Source: Phycisphaerae bacterium
Lineage (GTDB): Bacteria > Planctomycetota > Phycisphaerae > UBA1845 > UTPLA1
DNA: 38,460 nt
Reading direction: 5' to 3'
Assembly (NCBI GenBank): GCA_030593565.1
Contig: JAUVGW010000006.1
Span: 1-38,460, forward strand
In this document: in pieces, positions 1-7,042 of the stretch
How the letters are laid out: every line of letters starts with the position of its first letter
Position numbering within the stretch: the first letter of the stretch is position 1
Position numbers and translations under genes: made by a program
The notes under the pieces: model-generated
The model's database searches: none
What the model was told of the DNA's origin: nothing
The model's input: the letters and a program-made list of their open reading frames with translations, nothing else

Positions 1-27
1 GTGCCAATCCCACAGTGGCTTTCTTTC

Positions 28-189
28 CTATCCCCACCGCGATGGTGGTGTATCGCAGAATGTGGCGTATTTCTCTCCGAACTCGCCGCGTTTTCTTGCA
101 CACGCCTTGCACGCCGAATCCCGGATATGCTGCCGATACGCCCTTAGGATGACCCATACCGCATTCTCTCGATTCCGCAGAATAGCCAT
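28..189 (-). CDS. Small Cys-containing protein, 53 aa, unknown
   Basis: This open frame on the minus strand starts at ATG 189 and ends at TAG 28-30. The product is basic with a CKAC motif near its middle and a well-mixed composition (for example EFGEKYATFCDT). I see no convincing Shine-Dalgarno site before the ATG, and the start lies on the -35 box of the + strand promoter, so it would be leaderless or start nearby. If the window is circular it is the first gene of the minus-strand operon, followed after a short gap by the immunity-like gene that crosses the window edge. No family recognised; it may not be expressed. Confidence 0.35.
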   Translation of the reverse strand: MAILRNRENAVWVILRAYRQHIRDSACKACARKRGEFGEKYATFCDTPPSRWG

Positions 190-217
190 TGACGCAGCTA
201 TGGTGTTTTGGTATACT
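189..217 (+). promoter_or_regulatory. Sigma70-type promoter for the early operon
   Basis: TTGACG (189-194) is followed after exactly 17 bases by TATACT (212-217). Five of six bases match the consensus in each box, with optimal spacing. It points at the HTH gene at 273 and would give a leader of about 50 bases. It is the best promoter seen in the window and probably drives the first rightward genes. Confidence 0.75.
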
Positions 218-237
218 GGTCAATCACCTGACTGACC
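218..237. promoter_or_regulatory. Inverted repeat at the early start site, probable operator
   Basis: GGTCA (218-222) and TGACC (233-237) form an inverted repeat with a 10-base spacer, directly downstream of the -10 box and over the expected transcription start. A dimeric HTH repressor bound here would block the promoter. The likely ligands are the two small HTH proteins at 273-461 (+) and 37987-38238 (-). This is inference from position and symmetry only. Confidence 0.45.
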
Positions 238-272
238 GGGTGGCTAAGCATACTTGAATTGCGAGGAGAGCG

Positions 273-461
273 ATGGCTGATTGGGCTGAAAGACTGCACG
301 CGGCGAAGGATAGGCGGGGGCATAACCAGCTTCAGGCCGCGAACGCGATGGGCGTTTCCCCGAACACCGCCTACAGGTGGTTCCGGGGGGAATGCGATCC
401 AGACGAGCGACATCAAAAGAAGGCGAAGAGATACTGTTCTATTCTTGAGGAGGGCGAGTGA
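273..461 (+). CDS. Small HTH regulator, Cro-like, 62 aa
   Basis: A single helix-turn-helix fills residues about 17-42 (NQLQAANAMGVSPNTAYRW), the shape of Cro/CI-type or YdaS-like phage regulators, with a short basic C-terminal tail. It is too short to carry a dimerisation or cleavage domain, so a Cro-like early regulator is more likely than a LexA-type repressor. The start follows GAGGAG at 261-266. It is the first gene after the promoter and operator and overlaps the next gene by one base (TGATG). Family assignment is from the HTH pattern only. Confidence 0.8.
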   Translation: MADWAERLHAAKDRRGHNQLQAANAMGVSPNTAYRWFRGECDPDERHQKKAKRYCSILEEGE

Positions 462-616
462 TGTGGGAAACAATAGCGCTTGTGTTCGGGACCGTAGTTC
501 TTGTGGCGGTCGTGGCGTGGGTTATACTCGGGCTTCTTATCATACGCACTGCCAACCGCGCCGGCAAGGACATGCAGGACCGATTCGACAACTTCAATGG
601 GTTCGGGAGTAAGTAG
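461..616 (+). CDS. Single-pass membrane protein, 51 aa
   Basis: Residues about 4-29 form one strong hydrophobic helix (ALVFGTVVLVAVVAWVILG), followed by a basic and polar cytoplasmic-type tail rich in Asn, Asp and Phe. The start overlaps the HTH gene stop by one base and is preceded by a GAGGAGGG ribosome site six bases upstream, so the two are translationally coupled. The function is unknown; small membrane proteins in phage early operons are often superinfection-exclusion or host-takeover factors, but nothing here proves that. Confidence 0.7.
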   Translation: MWETIALVFGTVVLVAVVAWVILGLLIIRTANRAGKDMQDRFDNFNGFGSK

Positions 617-617
617 C

Positions 618-974
618 ATGCCATACTGCACGCAAGCAGACATCGAGGACCGGATCGGCGCCGAACTGCTGCAAGGGCTGTGCGTCACCGAGCCAACCAC
701 GCTTCTGTTCTCAAACAAGGACGAGATCATTTCCAGGACTGTTGCCCGCGCTATTTCCGACGCGTGCGCATTCATGGACCGCTTCTTGGCCGTGCGCTAC
801 GCTGTGCCGATCCTGCCGCCGATCCCGTACAGCATCAAGGAGCACGCGATCTGCATCTCGATCTACTTCCTGCACATGGGTGCGGACTCAGTGACGGCGC
901 TGATTCGCGCGCAGCACCGGGACGATATAGCGTGGCTGATGACGGTCGCCGACGGGACGATTGAACTGGACTGA
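618..974 (+). CDS. Mu gp36-like head-completion protein (DUF1320)
   Basis: The 118-residue product has the pattern of phage Mu gp36/DUF1320: an N-terminal 'YCTQADIEDRIG' motif, a central 'AISDACAFMDRFLAVRY' helix with the small-residue and Asp pattern of the family, a Pro-rich turn (LPPIPYS), a hydrophobic helix, and a C-terminal 'DDIAWLMTVADGTIEL' helix. Its length is normal for the family, which helps build the head-tail neck. GGGAG at 605-609 sets the start at 618. It is oddly placed: relatives sit beside the capsid gene, but here it lies in the early region about 17 kb before the capsid. Family call fairly firm; its role at this place is unclear. Confidence 0.7.
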   Translation: MPYCTQADIEDRIGAELLQGLCVTEPTTLLFSNKDEIISRTVARAISDACAFMDRFLAVRYAVPILPPIPYSIKEHAICISIYFLHMGADSVTALIRAQHRDDIAWLMTVADGTIELD

Positions 975-1002
975 TACCGATTACACTTTGGAGGGATTGA
1001 CG

Positions 1003-1695
1003 ATGAGGGTTAGATACCGTCTGATGGGCAACACATGGAGCTTCTGCGAATCGCTCGAACAGGCAGGGCAGACAACGTGGGTGGCGGGGGCATGGGGACT
1101 GCTCATGGATCACCCGAATGCGTTTAGCCGCGTCGCCTGCACGTCTTCGCATGGCACATGGGAGGCCGAGCGCCTGCCCGACGAGCCTGCTTCCTCGTCC
1201 ACAGCACACGAGCGTGGGACTGCCGCTACCGCTCGGATTAGGAACGCGGCGCTAGCAGATTGCGTCACAGCCATCGAGGACCGGCTCCGCATCGGGCCTG
1301 CGGATGGTACTGTGGATCGTCCGGTTTTCGCAGTCAACCCCGTCGGTGCCTTGATGGCTCATCACCGGATGACGACCATGCGGGACATCTTGTCCTTCAT
1401 GGCATCGACGTTCGCCACGCCAAAACCGAAAACGCCGACCGCCGCTGCTGCGTCCGACTCCCGCCCCGACTGGATGACCGACGAGATCTCAGCGCTGCCC
1501 GAGGACGCGCAGGAAGGAATCAGGATTGCGCGGGAGTCGGCGATGTTCTCGGGCTTTCACATGTACGTTGTGCAGTGGCGCGGCGAGCATATGCGAATCC
1601 ACACAACCTTCAGTGGCGGTGACGAGTGCGCGCTCATTGCATCATGCTACGTAAACGGCACAATCACCCTGGGCACCGCAGTGAAGAAAGGATAG
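1003..1695 (+). CDS. Unknown protein, 230 aa
   Basis: The start at 1003 is chosen for the GGAGGG site at 990-995; an in-frame ATG at 961 lies inside the preceding gene and lacks a comparable site. The N-terminal half has mixed alpha/beta character with several Trp, the middle (about residues 130-150) is an Ala, Thr and Pro-rich linker, and the C-terminal part is beta-rich with His residues. No catalytic motif or membrane segment was recognised. It lies between the gp36-like gene and a small membrane protein in the same operon. Confidence 0.7.
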   Translation: MRVRYRLMGNTWSFCESLEQAGQTTWVAGAWGLLMDHPNAFSRVACTSSHGTWEAERLPDEPASSSTAHERGTAATARIRNAALADCVTAIEDRLRIGPADGTVDRPVFAVNPVGALMAHHRMTTMRDILSFMASTFATPKPKTPTAAAASDSRPDWMTDEISALPEDAQEGIRIARESAMFSGFHMYVVQWRGEHMRIHTTFSGGDECALIASCYVNGTITLGTAVKKG

Positions 1696-1697
1696 CC

Positions 1698-2051
1698 ATG
1701 CCCAGCATCGACCAGATACACAACCAGTTCGCCGTCGCGCTACTGGTTGCCGCCACGGCTGACTTGTTCGGGAATACCGCCGAGGCTGAAACGATCCGTG
1801 CTGATGCTGAGGAGGATTACCAGTCCGCAATCGGCAAAGTCCGAATGGGCGTCCTGTCCCGCCATCGCGCCGAATGCCATCACGCCCAAGCCGCCGGCGA
1901 CCCGATCATCAAGGGCGGCCAGGGCCGGTCGGATGCCGAGGCGCTGGACCATGCCGGTTCACTGTGGATCGTCGGCGCTACCATCGTTGTGGCCTGCCTC
2001 GTTGCCGGCGGCATCTACGCTCTGGCGTCCTTCTTGCGGAATGGAGGCTGA
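1698..2051 (+). CDS. Tail-anchored membrane protein, 117 aa
   Basis: The N-terminal 85 residues are soluble and helical (VALLVAATADLF, then a charged stretch with HRAECHHA). The C-terminus has one membrane helix (IVGATIVVACLVAGGIYALA) followed by a short FLRNGG tail. The last codons, AAT GGA GGC TGA, also supply the GGAGG ribosome site of the methyltransferase that follows, so the two genes are coupled. No family recognised. The ATG at 1698 follows a GAAAGGA site. Confidence 0.7.
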   Translation: MPSIDQIHNQFAVALLVAATADLFGNTAEAETIRADAEEDYQSAIGKVRMGVLSRHRAECHHAQAAGDPIIKGGQGRSDAEALDHAGSLWIVGATIVVACLVAGGIYALASFLRNGG

Positions 2052-2055
2052 CATT

Positions 2056-3294
2056 GTGGATATACGTTCCGAAGACTTCCGGATACTCTCTCTCTGCACA
2101 GGTGGAGGCGGTCTTGACCTCGGCGTCGAGCTGGCTCTGCCGGGCGCTCGCACAGTCTGTCGTGTGGAAAGGGAAGCATTCGCTGCCGAGGCTGTGGGCG
2201 CAGCGGTTGCGGAAGGATGCATGGATGAAGCGCCTTTGTGGTCGGATGTGCTCACCTTCGACGGCAAGCCGTGGCGTCGACGAGTTCATTGCATCACTGC
2301 CGGTTATCCCTGCCAACCCTTCAGTGTCGCCGGCAAGCGGCTCGGCAAATCCGACCCCCGACATCTCTGGCCCGAAGTCAGGCGGATCATTAGCGAAGTG
2401 GAACCGCCATTCGTGTTCTTGGAAAACGTTCCAGGCCACATTGTTCTCGGACTCGATGAAGTCATTGGAGCGCTTTCCGAAATCGGGTATGACGCGGCGT
2501 GGCTTCCTGTTTCCGCTTCCGAAGTCGGCGCCTCGCAGCGTCGGACGCGGCTCTTCATATTGGCCCATCGCCGCAGCGACGGATGGCGGAGCGCGGCGCG
2601 AGGGCAACGGCGGGAACAGGCTCAAGACGACCGCCGAGCACTGGACGACGCCCAGGGCGACCCCAGGCATGGCAACGTCACCGAGTCGGAAAGAGGTGGC
2701 GTTGGGCAATCCGAGGTGCAGAATAGAGGCGAGTGCGGCGATGTGGCACACGTCGATCGTCTCGCGTGGAGCACAGACGGCAGAGAATCCGACGCCTCGG
2801 CAGTTGGGCGGCACGAATCTGCGCGGACAGGCGAGGCGATGGGCGACGCCGACGGTGCGAGACAGCAGAGGTGCGAACAGTGCGGAGCATGTGAGTGCGC
2901 CGAGCAATCCCCACATGGACCAGCTGCCGAACCAGGCTTGCCACTATTCCCACCCGGCCCTAATGATGTTTCTGGATGGTCGCGTGCTCTCGGACTTGAC
3001 CCCATGCTCATCCCCGCCGACGGCAATCTCTGGCTCTGGACCGTTGCACGCAGAAATCTCGGTCTACCGCCGGTGGGCGATGCGGTCCGCCGGCGGAACG
3101 GTCGCCGGGGCGGGATGGCGCGGGGTTTGGATCAGGAAGCCGTCAGTGCGGTTAAATCCGAAGTTCGTAGGCTGGCTGATGGGCTGGCCAACCGGGCTGA
3201 CCAGCTTCGATTGCTCGGCAACGGGGTGGTCTCACTTCAAGCTGCGTATGCGCTGCGAACTCTCGCGGCTGCTGCCGGATGGAGGCTGACATGA
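2056..3294 (+). CDS. DNA (cytosine-5) methyltransferase
   Basis: The product transfers methyl groups from S-adenosylmethionine to cytosine C5, probably to protect phage DNA from restriction. Motif I is SLCTGGGGLDLG (about 12-23), motif IV GYPCQPFSVAG with catalytic Cys86, motif VI ENVPG (123-127), motif VIII QRRTR (161-165), and the C-terminal motif LLGNGVV (386-392). GTG 2056 is preferred because GGAGG at 2043-2047 sits eight bases before it; ATG 2041 is the alternative. The target-recognition region, about residues 175-330, is poor in hydrophobic residues and rich in Asp, Gly, Arg, His and Glu. It overlaps a second long frame (2225-3289) that looks conserved exactly there. The core motifs are intact; specificity is unknown. 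Confidence 0.9.
   Translation: MDIRSEDFRILSLCTGGGGLDLGVELALPGARTVCRVEREAFAAEAVGAAVAEGCMDEAPLWSDVLTFDGKPWRRRVHCITAGYPCQPFSVAGKRLGKSDPRHLWPEVRRIISEVEPPFVFLENVPGHIVLGLDEVIGALSEIGYDAAWLPVSASEVGASQRRTRLFILAHRRSDGWRSAARGQRREQAQDDRRALDDAQGDPRHGNVTESERGGVGQSEVQNRGECGDVAHVDRLAWSTDGRESDASAVGRHESARTGEAMGDADGARQQRCEQCGACECAEQSPHGPAAEPGLPLFPPGPNDVSGWSRALGLDPMLIPADGNLWLWTVARRNLGLPPVGDAVRRRNGRRGGMARGLDQEAVSAVKSEVRRLADGLANRADQLRLLGNGVVSLQAAYALRTLAAAAGWRLT
2225..3289 (+). CDS. Overprinted WPTPT-type protein within the methyltransferase gene
   Basis: A 354-residue frame lies inside the methyltransferase gene, shifted by one base and open throughout. It has the layout of a phage protein type I recall as overlapping such methyltransferases: an 'ASLPVIPANPSVSPASG' opening, 'SGPKSGGSLAKW', 'SCSWKTFQATL', 'RFPKSGMTRRG', then repeated W-x-T-P motifs (HWTTPRAT, RWATPTVRDSRG), and a C-terminal 'LNPKFVGWLMGWPTGLTSF' block followed by SATGW. 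Its stop (DGG then TGA) uses the same stop-plus-ribosome-site arrangement as other genes here and couples to RusA. Start uncertain (ATG 2225 or 2246; no clear ribosome site). No biochemical function known to me. It may be a real overprinted gene or a conserved non-coding shadow. Confidence 0.5.
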   Translation: MKRLCGRMCSPSTASRGVDEFIASLPVIPANPSVSPASGSANPTPDISGPKSGGSLAKWNRHSCSWKTFQATLFSDSMKSLERFPKSGMTRRGFLFPLPKSAPRSVGRGSSYWPIAAATDGGARREGNGGNRLKTTAEHWTTPRATPGMATSPSRKEVALGNPRCRIEASAAMWHTSIVSRGAQTAENPTPRQLGGTNLRGQARRWATPTVRDSRGANSAEHVSAPSNPHMDQLPNQACHYSHPALMMFLDGRVLSDLTPCSSPPTAISGSGPLHAEISVYRRWAMRSAGGTVAGAGWRGVWIRKPSVRLNPKFVGWLMGWPTGLTSFDCSATGWSHFKLRMRCELSRLLPDGG

Positions 3295-3749
3295 CCCAGC
3301 GCCGAATCAAGCTCATCCTGCCCTACCCGCCGACGATCAACCACTACTACGGGCGTGATCGCCGCACCGGGCATCAGTTCATACTGCCGCGTGGAAGGGC
3401 ATACCGGGAATCCGTGGTGACGATGCTGCGGCAAGCTGGCGTCCCGGAAATGACAGGGCCGCTGGCGATCCGCGTTGACGTCTGGTTCCCCGACCGGCGC
3501 AAGCGGGACAAGGACAATCTGAAAAAGGCCCTTTACGATGCGATTCAGCACTCCGGGGTATGCAAGGATGATAATCAGTTCAAGGTTGAGCATACAGCCC
3601 CGCGCGGGTTCGACCGGGCGAACAGGGGCCGCGTCGAAGTCTACATTGATGAACTTCCAGCAGACCCGCTGGATGACGATACACTCTGGACCTGGATCGC
3701 GGGCATCGGCCTGTGCGTGGGGCAGAGTGGGATACTTACGGGAGATTGA
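3291..3749 (+). CDS. rusA: RusA-family Holliday junction resolvase
   Basis: RusA enzymes are dimeric Mg-dependent nucleases that cut Holliday junctions formed during phage recombination. The 152-residue product has the opening 'LILPYPPTINHYYGRD', the acidic core VDVWFPDRRKRDKDNLKKAL and 'GVCKDDNQF', matching the conserved Asp residues of the family (metal ligands in the middle and the DD near residue 90). GGAGG at 3281-3285 supports ATG 3291 over the in-frame ATG 3279. The C-terminus is about 30 residues longer than in E. coli RusA. It works with the RecT, exonuclease and ATPase genes downstream. Confidence 0.88.
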   Translation: MTQRRIKLILPYPPTINHYYGRDRRTGHQFILPRGRAYRESVVTMLRQAGVPEMTGPLAIRVDVWFPDRRKRDKDNLKKALYDAIQHSGVCKDDNQFKVEHTAPRGFDRANRGRVEVYIDELPADPLDDDTLWTWIAGIGLCVGQSGILTGD

Positions 3750-3751
3750 TG

Positions 3752-4066
3752 ATGGAAGCTATTGTAAGCAGGGTTGCGGCGTTTGCACGCAGGCTCAAGG
3801 ACGCCAGAGAGGAGATGGATACTACGCGGGCGGCTGCGCGGGGCGCCAGGGGAAGACGGCCAGTGGGGGGAAAACTAAAGGTCGCTGCCGGACGCTACGC
3901 GAGCGGCAACACGATCTTTGCGGAGCTGTTCGCGACAGGAACAGAAATGCAGCTTGTCCTTGTCCCGCTTTTCGAGCGACGCGCGCTTGAAGCTGAGGAG
4001 GCGTATCGGGAGTTGGAGCAACAGGCTGTCTCGCTTCTTGGCCCCGATCCTGAAACCGACGACTAG
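3752..4066 (+). CDS. Helical basic protein, 104 aa, unknown
   Basis: The product is strongly helical: a basic N-terminal half (VAAFARRLKDAREEMDTTRA) followed by a Gly/Arg linker and a C-terminal amphipathic helix ending in acidic residues. ATG 3752 is seven bases after the GGAG at 3741-3744; ATG 3749, which overlaps the RusA stop, is also possible. The sequence just before it (ACTTACGGGAGATTGA, 3734-3749) recurs before the next gene at 4105-4120. No family recognised. Confidence 0.7.
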   Translation: MEAIVSRVAAFARRLKDAREEMDTTRAAARGARGRRPVGGKLKVAAGRYASGNTIFAELFATGTEMQLVLVPLFERRALEAEEAYRELEQQAVSLLGPDPETDD

Positions 4067-4121
4067 CGCACCCTAACGCGGGCCAGTCCCGCAGCCGCAC
4101 TCACACTTACGGGAGATTGAC

Positions 4122-4811
4122 ATGACTGACGAAGCGAAGCAGGGCACGGTAGACGGTGAGCAGGACATGACAGCGGATGAAGTCGCGGACAAGATAGAAG
4201 CCGACGCGGCAGAGCTTGAGGTGTATGATGCCCACAAATGCCCGCGTATCCGCGACCCAAAAGCGCGCAAGCTCTTCGAGGACGCCTACGCCTACGGCGA
4301 GATGACCGCCACGCCGGGCTGGCAGAGGCTCTACCTGAAAATGAAGGAATGCCTGCGCGGACTGGACGCCGAATACCGTGACGTCGATAAGCCACGCGCC
4401 CTGGCTCTGATTCAGGGCAGCGAGAAGGCCCTGCGCGATCTCATCCTGCTCATCAAGGGCACCGCCAACGAGATCGAGCACATGCGCACGCCGGGCAAGA
4501 TGTTCGGCGGCCAGCGGCTGCCGGAGATGACCTGGGATGACGAATCTGGCGTGCTAGCAATCGGCGCCATGCCGGAGCCGGTTGCCGACAACGCCGACGC
4601 CGACATTCCGCGGTCGGTGTGCTACGAGTGCCTGCGCTCGTTCCCAGAGACCGAGCTCGATGAACACGACAGGTGCGAAGAGTGCGCGACATCCGGGGAC
4701 GAAGAGCATGTGTGCATCCAGTGCAATAAGGCATCGTCCGAGCTTCTGGATGGTCGCTGCCCCGCGTGCATCTCCGCGAACGAAACGGGAAGCGAGGACG
4801 GAAATGAGTGA
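4122..4811 (+). CDS. Protein with C-terminal double zinc ribbon, 229 aa
   Basis: An acidic N-terminus (about 1-40) leads into a helical middle domain (LYLKMKECLRGLDAEYRDVD, then ALRDLILLIKGTANEI). The C-terminus carries CYEC, CEEC, CIQC and CPAC pairs at about residues 165-220, consistent with two zinc-binding knuckles. It overlaps the next gene by eight bases, and that gene is also zinc-ribbon bearing. It sits upstream of the recombination cassette, so a nucleic-acid or protein-bridging role is plausible but not shown. Confidence 0.75.
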   Translation: MTDEAKQGTVDGEQDMTADEVADKIEADAAELEVYDAHKCPRIRDPKARKLFEDAYAYGEMTATPGWQRLYLKMKECLRGLDAEYRDVDKPRALALIQGSEKALRDLILLIKGTANEIEHMRTPGKMFGGQRLPEMTWDDESGVLAIGAMPEPVADNADADIPRSVCYECLRSFPETELDEHDRCEECATSGDEEHVCIQCNKASSELLDGRCPACISANETGSEDGNE

Positions 4812-5652
4812 GCAAGTAAAATGTCCTAGTTGCGGGCGCGATGATGACATGGTGGACGCCTTCTTGAATGATGGCACCAAGGTCCAGGGGGTCACGCGGT
4901 GCGCATCGTGTAAATACGTGTGGCGAACCGGCCCTGACATTGGCCCCGCCGTGACGGATGCCGAACCATTCGATACCGTCGAAGGGTTCGGTGTCGGCGG
5001 CTACCCGGTTCCGCGCGGGTATATCGCCGTCAATGACTTGGGATATATCAGTGTGTCTGCCGCGAATGAGATCAAGTTCTACGGGTGGGCCGCAGACAAG
5101 TCGCGCCTCATGGTGAGCGTAACCCATGACGATATCGGGTGGGACATCCCGACCGACGCCGACCCCGGCTGCCCCATCGCCCTTGCCAAGCTCGGCGCGG
5201 AGATTGCGCGGGCGCAGGGGCCGGTGCTGGCCCCCGGCTGGCTCCCCGTATCCATTGAAAAGCTCATGTCCGGCCAGTCCTCGATCATGGCATCGCTGCC
5301 CAAGATGACCGAACGCATCGAAGGTCGTCTGCGCGAGGTGTTCAATGTGTCGGGTGAGGTTGCGGCTTTGGCGCGCAGAGTCAAAGCGACATGCTCGTAT
5401 TGCAACACCCCGCTGCATGAAGTTGGCGATACCGGGACTCCTGCCGACCACGCATCTGTCATGGGCCACGTCCAGTCATGCCCAGAGAATCCCCTTGTGC
5501 AGCAGCTTTCCACCAAGGACGCCGAGCTTGCCGCGCTGCGGGAGAGATACGCGACTGTTGAAGCCTTGGTGCTCGCGCGGGCTGCACGTGCGGATGAGTG
5601 GGATTTCACCAAATGGAAGCAGGATGTTGTCTGTGCAGTGGAAAACATCTAG
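4804..5652 (+). CDS. Two-zinc-finger protein with C-terminal coil, 282 aa
   Basis: The N-terminus is a zinc ribbon (CPSCGRD at 7-13, CASCKYVW near 34-41). A middle region of about 140 residues is beta-rich with no recognised motif. A second metal site follows (CSYCN, then a His/Cys pair in HASVMGHVQSC), and then a coiled coil (TKDAELAALRERYATVEALV). The paired fingers around an unknown core suggest a nucleic-acid-binding or scaffold role. It lies directly before the ATPase gene in the operon. No family named. Confidence 0.75.
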   Translation: MSEQVKCPSCGRDDDMVDAFLNDGTKVQGVTRCASCKYVWRTGPDIGPAVTDAEPFDTVEGFGVGGYPVPRGYIAVNDLGYISVSAANEIKFYGWAADKSRLMVSVTHDDIGWDIPTDADPGCPIALAKLGAEIARAQGPVLAPGWLPVSIEKLMSGQSSIMASLPKMTERIEGRLREVFNVSGEVAALARRVKATCSYCNTPLHEVGDTGTPADHASVMGHVQSCPENPLVQQLSTKDAELAALRERYATVEALVLARAARADEWDFTKWKQDVVCAVENI

Positions 5653-5677
5653 CACCAACTCAAACGGGAGAAGCAAA

Positions 5678-7042
5678 ATGACTGACAAGGCAGGCGTTGC
5701 AGCACTTAGACTCACCGTAAACAATGTCCTCGGCATCGAAACCGCCGACATCAAGTTCGGCCCCGCCGGCGAAGTGACCATCTTCGGCGGCGACAACGGG
5801 GAGGGCAAGACATCCCTCTTCGACGCGTTCCGGGCCGCCATCGCTGGCATGTCTGGCATGTCGGACATGGCGAAGAAGCCGATCCGCGACGGCGCTGAAT
5901 CCGGCTCTGTCGAAGTCACGCTTGACGGCGACACGCTGGCGTCTGGACCGTGGATTGTCCGGCGCACATTCACAAAGGGCGGCGCGTCGCGCGTCACGAT
6001 CACGAACAGCGACGGGGCGAAGTATCCGAGCGCGCAGGCGATGCTCAACAGGTTCATCGGCTCGCTGACGCTGGACCCGCTCGCGTTCATGCGGCTGACG
6101 GGGAAGGCCCAGATTGACGCGCTGCTCGATGTGGTGGACGTTGGCATTGACCTGGACGAGAACGCCGATGCCCGCGCGTTGGCGTCCCATAACCGGACGC
6201 TGGTTAACCGTGACGTGAAGGCGTTGAATGCGCAGCTTGACGGGATGCCGAATCCGGGCGACGATGTGCCTGATGAAGAGGTAGATATCGGGGGGCTTCT
6301 GCTTGACATTGACTCCGCCTCGAGGCACAACAGCGAGAATGATGAATGCCGTCGCGATTACCGGAACGCCGCTTGTGTTGTAGACGTCGGCGCGAAGGAG
6401 TGCGTTGCCGCTGAATCTGCTGTTGCTGACGCAGAGCGTGCGCTTGCCGCCGCGAAACAGATACTTTCCGACGCCAATGGCTTCGCGGCTACAGATCGCC
6501 GCGCTCTGACCGGCGCTAAAGCCGCCGCCGACAAATGCGTGGACATCGACACCGCTGCGCTCACGGCCCGCGTCACGGAAGCCGGGCAGGTCAACGTCAA
6601 GGTGCGGCAGAATCAGGCGCTGGCAGAGAAACGGCGCGAGGCCATTGCTGCGGCGGGCGAGTCTGACGCTCTGACCAGCGAGATCACGATGCTCGATTCC
6701 GAGAAGCGCGCCGCCCTGGCCGCAACCGACTTCCCCGTCCCCGGCATGGGCCTGGACGATAACGGTATCACGTTCGGCGGTATTCCGCTCTCGCTACGAT
6801 CCAGCGCCGAGCGGCTCAAGATATCGCTCGCACTGGCGATTGCACAGAGTCCCGAGCTGCGCGTGGTGTTGATCCGCGACGGGAGCCTGCTGGACAAGAA
6901 AAGCATGGCGACGGTCGCTGCAATGGCCGAGGAGCACGGGATCGGAATCTGGGTCGAGCGCGTTGGCGATGCTGATGAGGGTGCGGTCATCATGGCAGCC
7001 GGGCGGGTTCGCGGAGCGGAGGAGGCTACCGATGCAGACTGA
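5678..7042 (+). CDS. RecF/Rad50-like AAA ATPase of the recombination module
   Basis: The 454-residue protein has a Walker A motif GGDNGEGKTS (37-46), a central helical segment (about 175-330) rich in Ala, Glu and Lys that could form a short coiled coil, an ABC-type signature (LRSSAERLKISLALAIA, about 373-389) and a late 'VVLIRDGSLLD' strand in place of a canonical Walker B. SMC/RecF-like ATPases of this compact form often accompany phage exonuclease and RecT genes and are thought to help load or regulate the nuclease. Its stop overlaps the start of the RecE-like gene by 11 bases, consistent with coupled synthesis. Confidence 0.85.
   Translation: MTDKAGVAALRLTVNNVLGIETADIKFGPAGEVTIFGGDNGEGKTSLFDAFRAAIAGMSGMSDMAKKPIRDGAESGSVEVTLDGDTLASGPWIVRRTFTKGGASRVTITNSDGAKYPSAQAMLNRFIGSLTLDPLAFMRLTGKAQIDALLDVVDVGIDLDENADARALASHNRTLVNRDVKALNAQLDGMPNPGDDVPDEEVDIGGLLLDIDSASRHNSENDECRRDYRNAACVVDVGAKECVAAESAVADAERALAAAKQILSDANGFAATDRRALTGAKAAADKCVDIDTAALTARVTEAGQVNVKVRQNQALAEKRREAIAAAGESDALTSEITMLDSEKRAALAATDFPVPGMGLDDNGITFGGIPLSLRSSAERLKISLALAIAQSPELRVVLIRDGSLLDKKSMATVAAMAEEHGIGIWVERVGDADEGAVIMAAGRVRGAEEATDAD

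Noticed and set aside
2041-2055. ATG 2041 as the methyltransferase start
   Set aside because: The GGAGG that would serve the gene lies directly after this ATG, so GTG 2056 is preferred.
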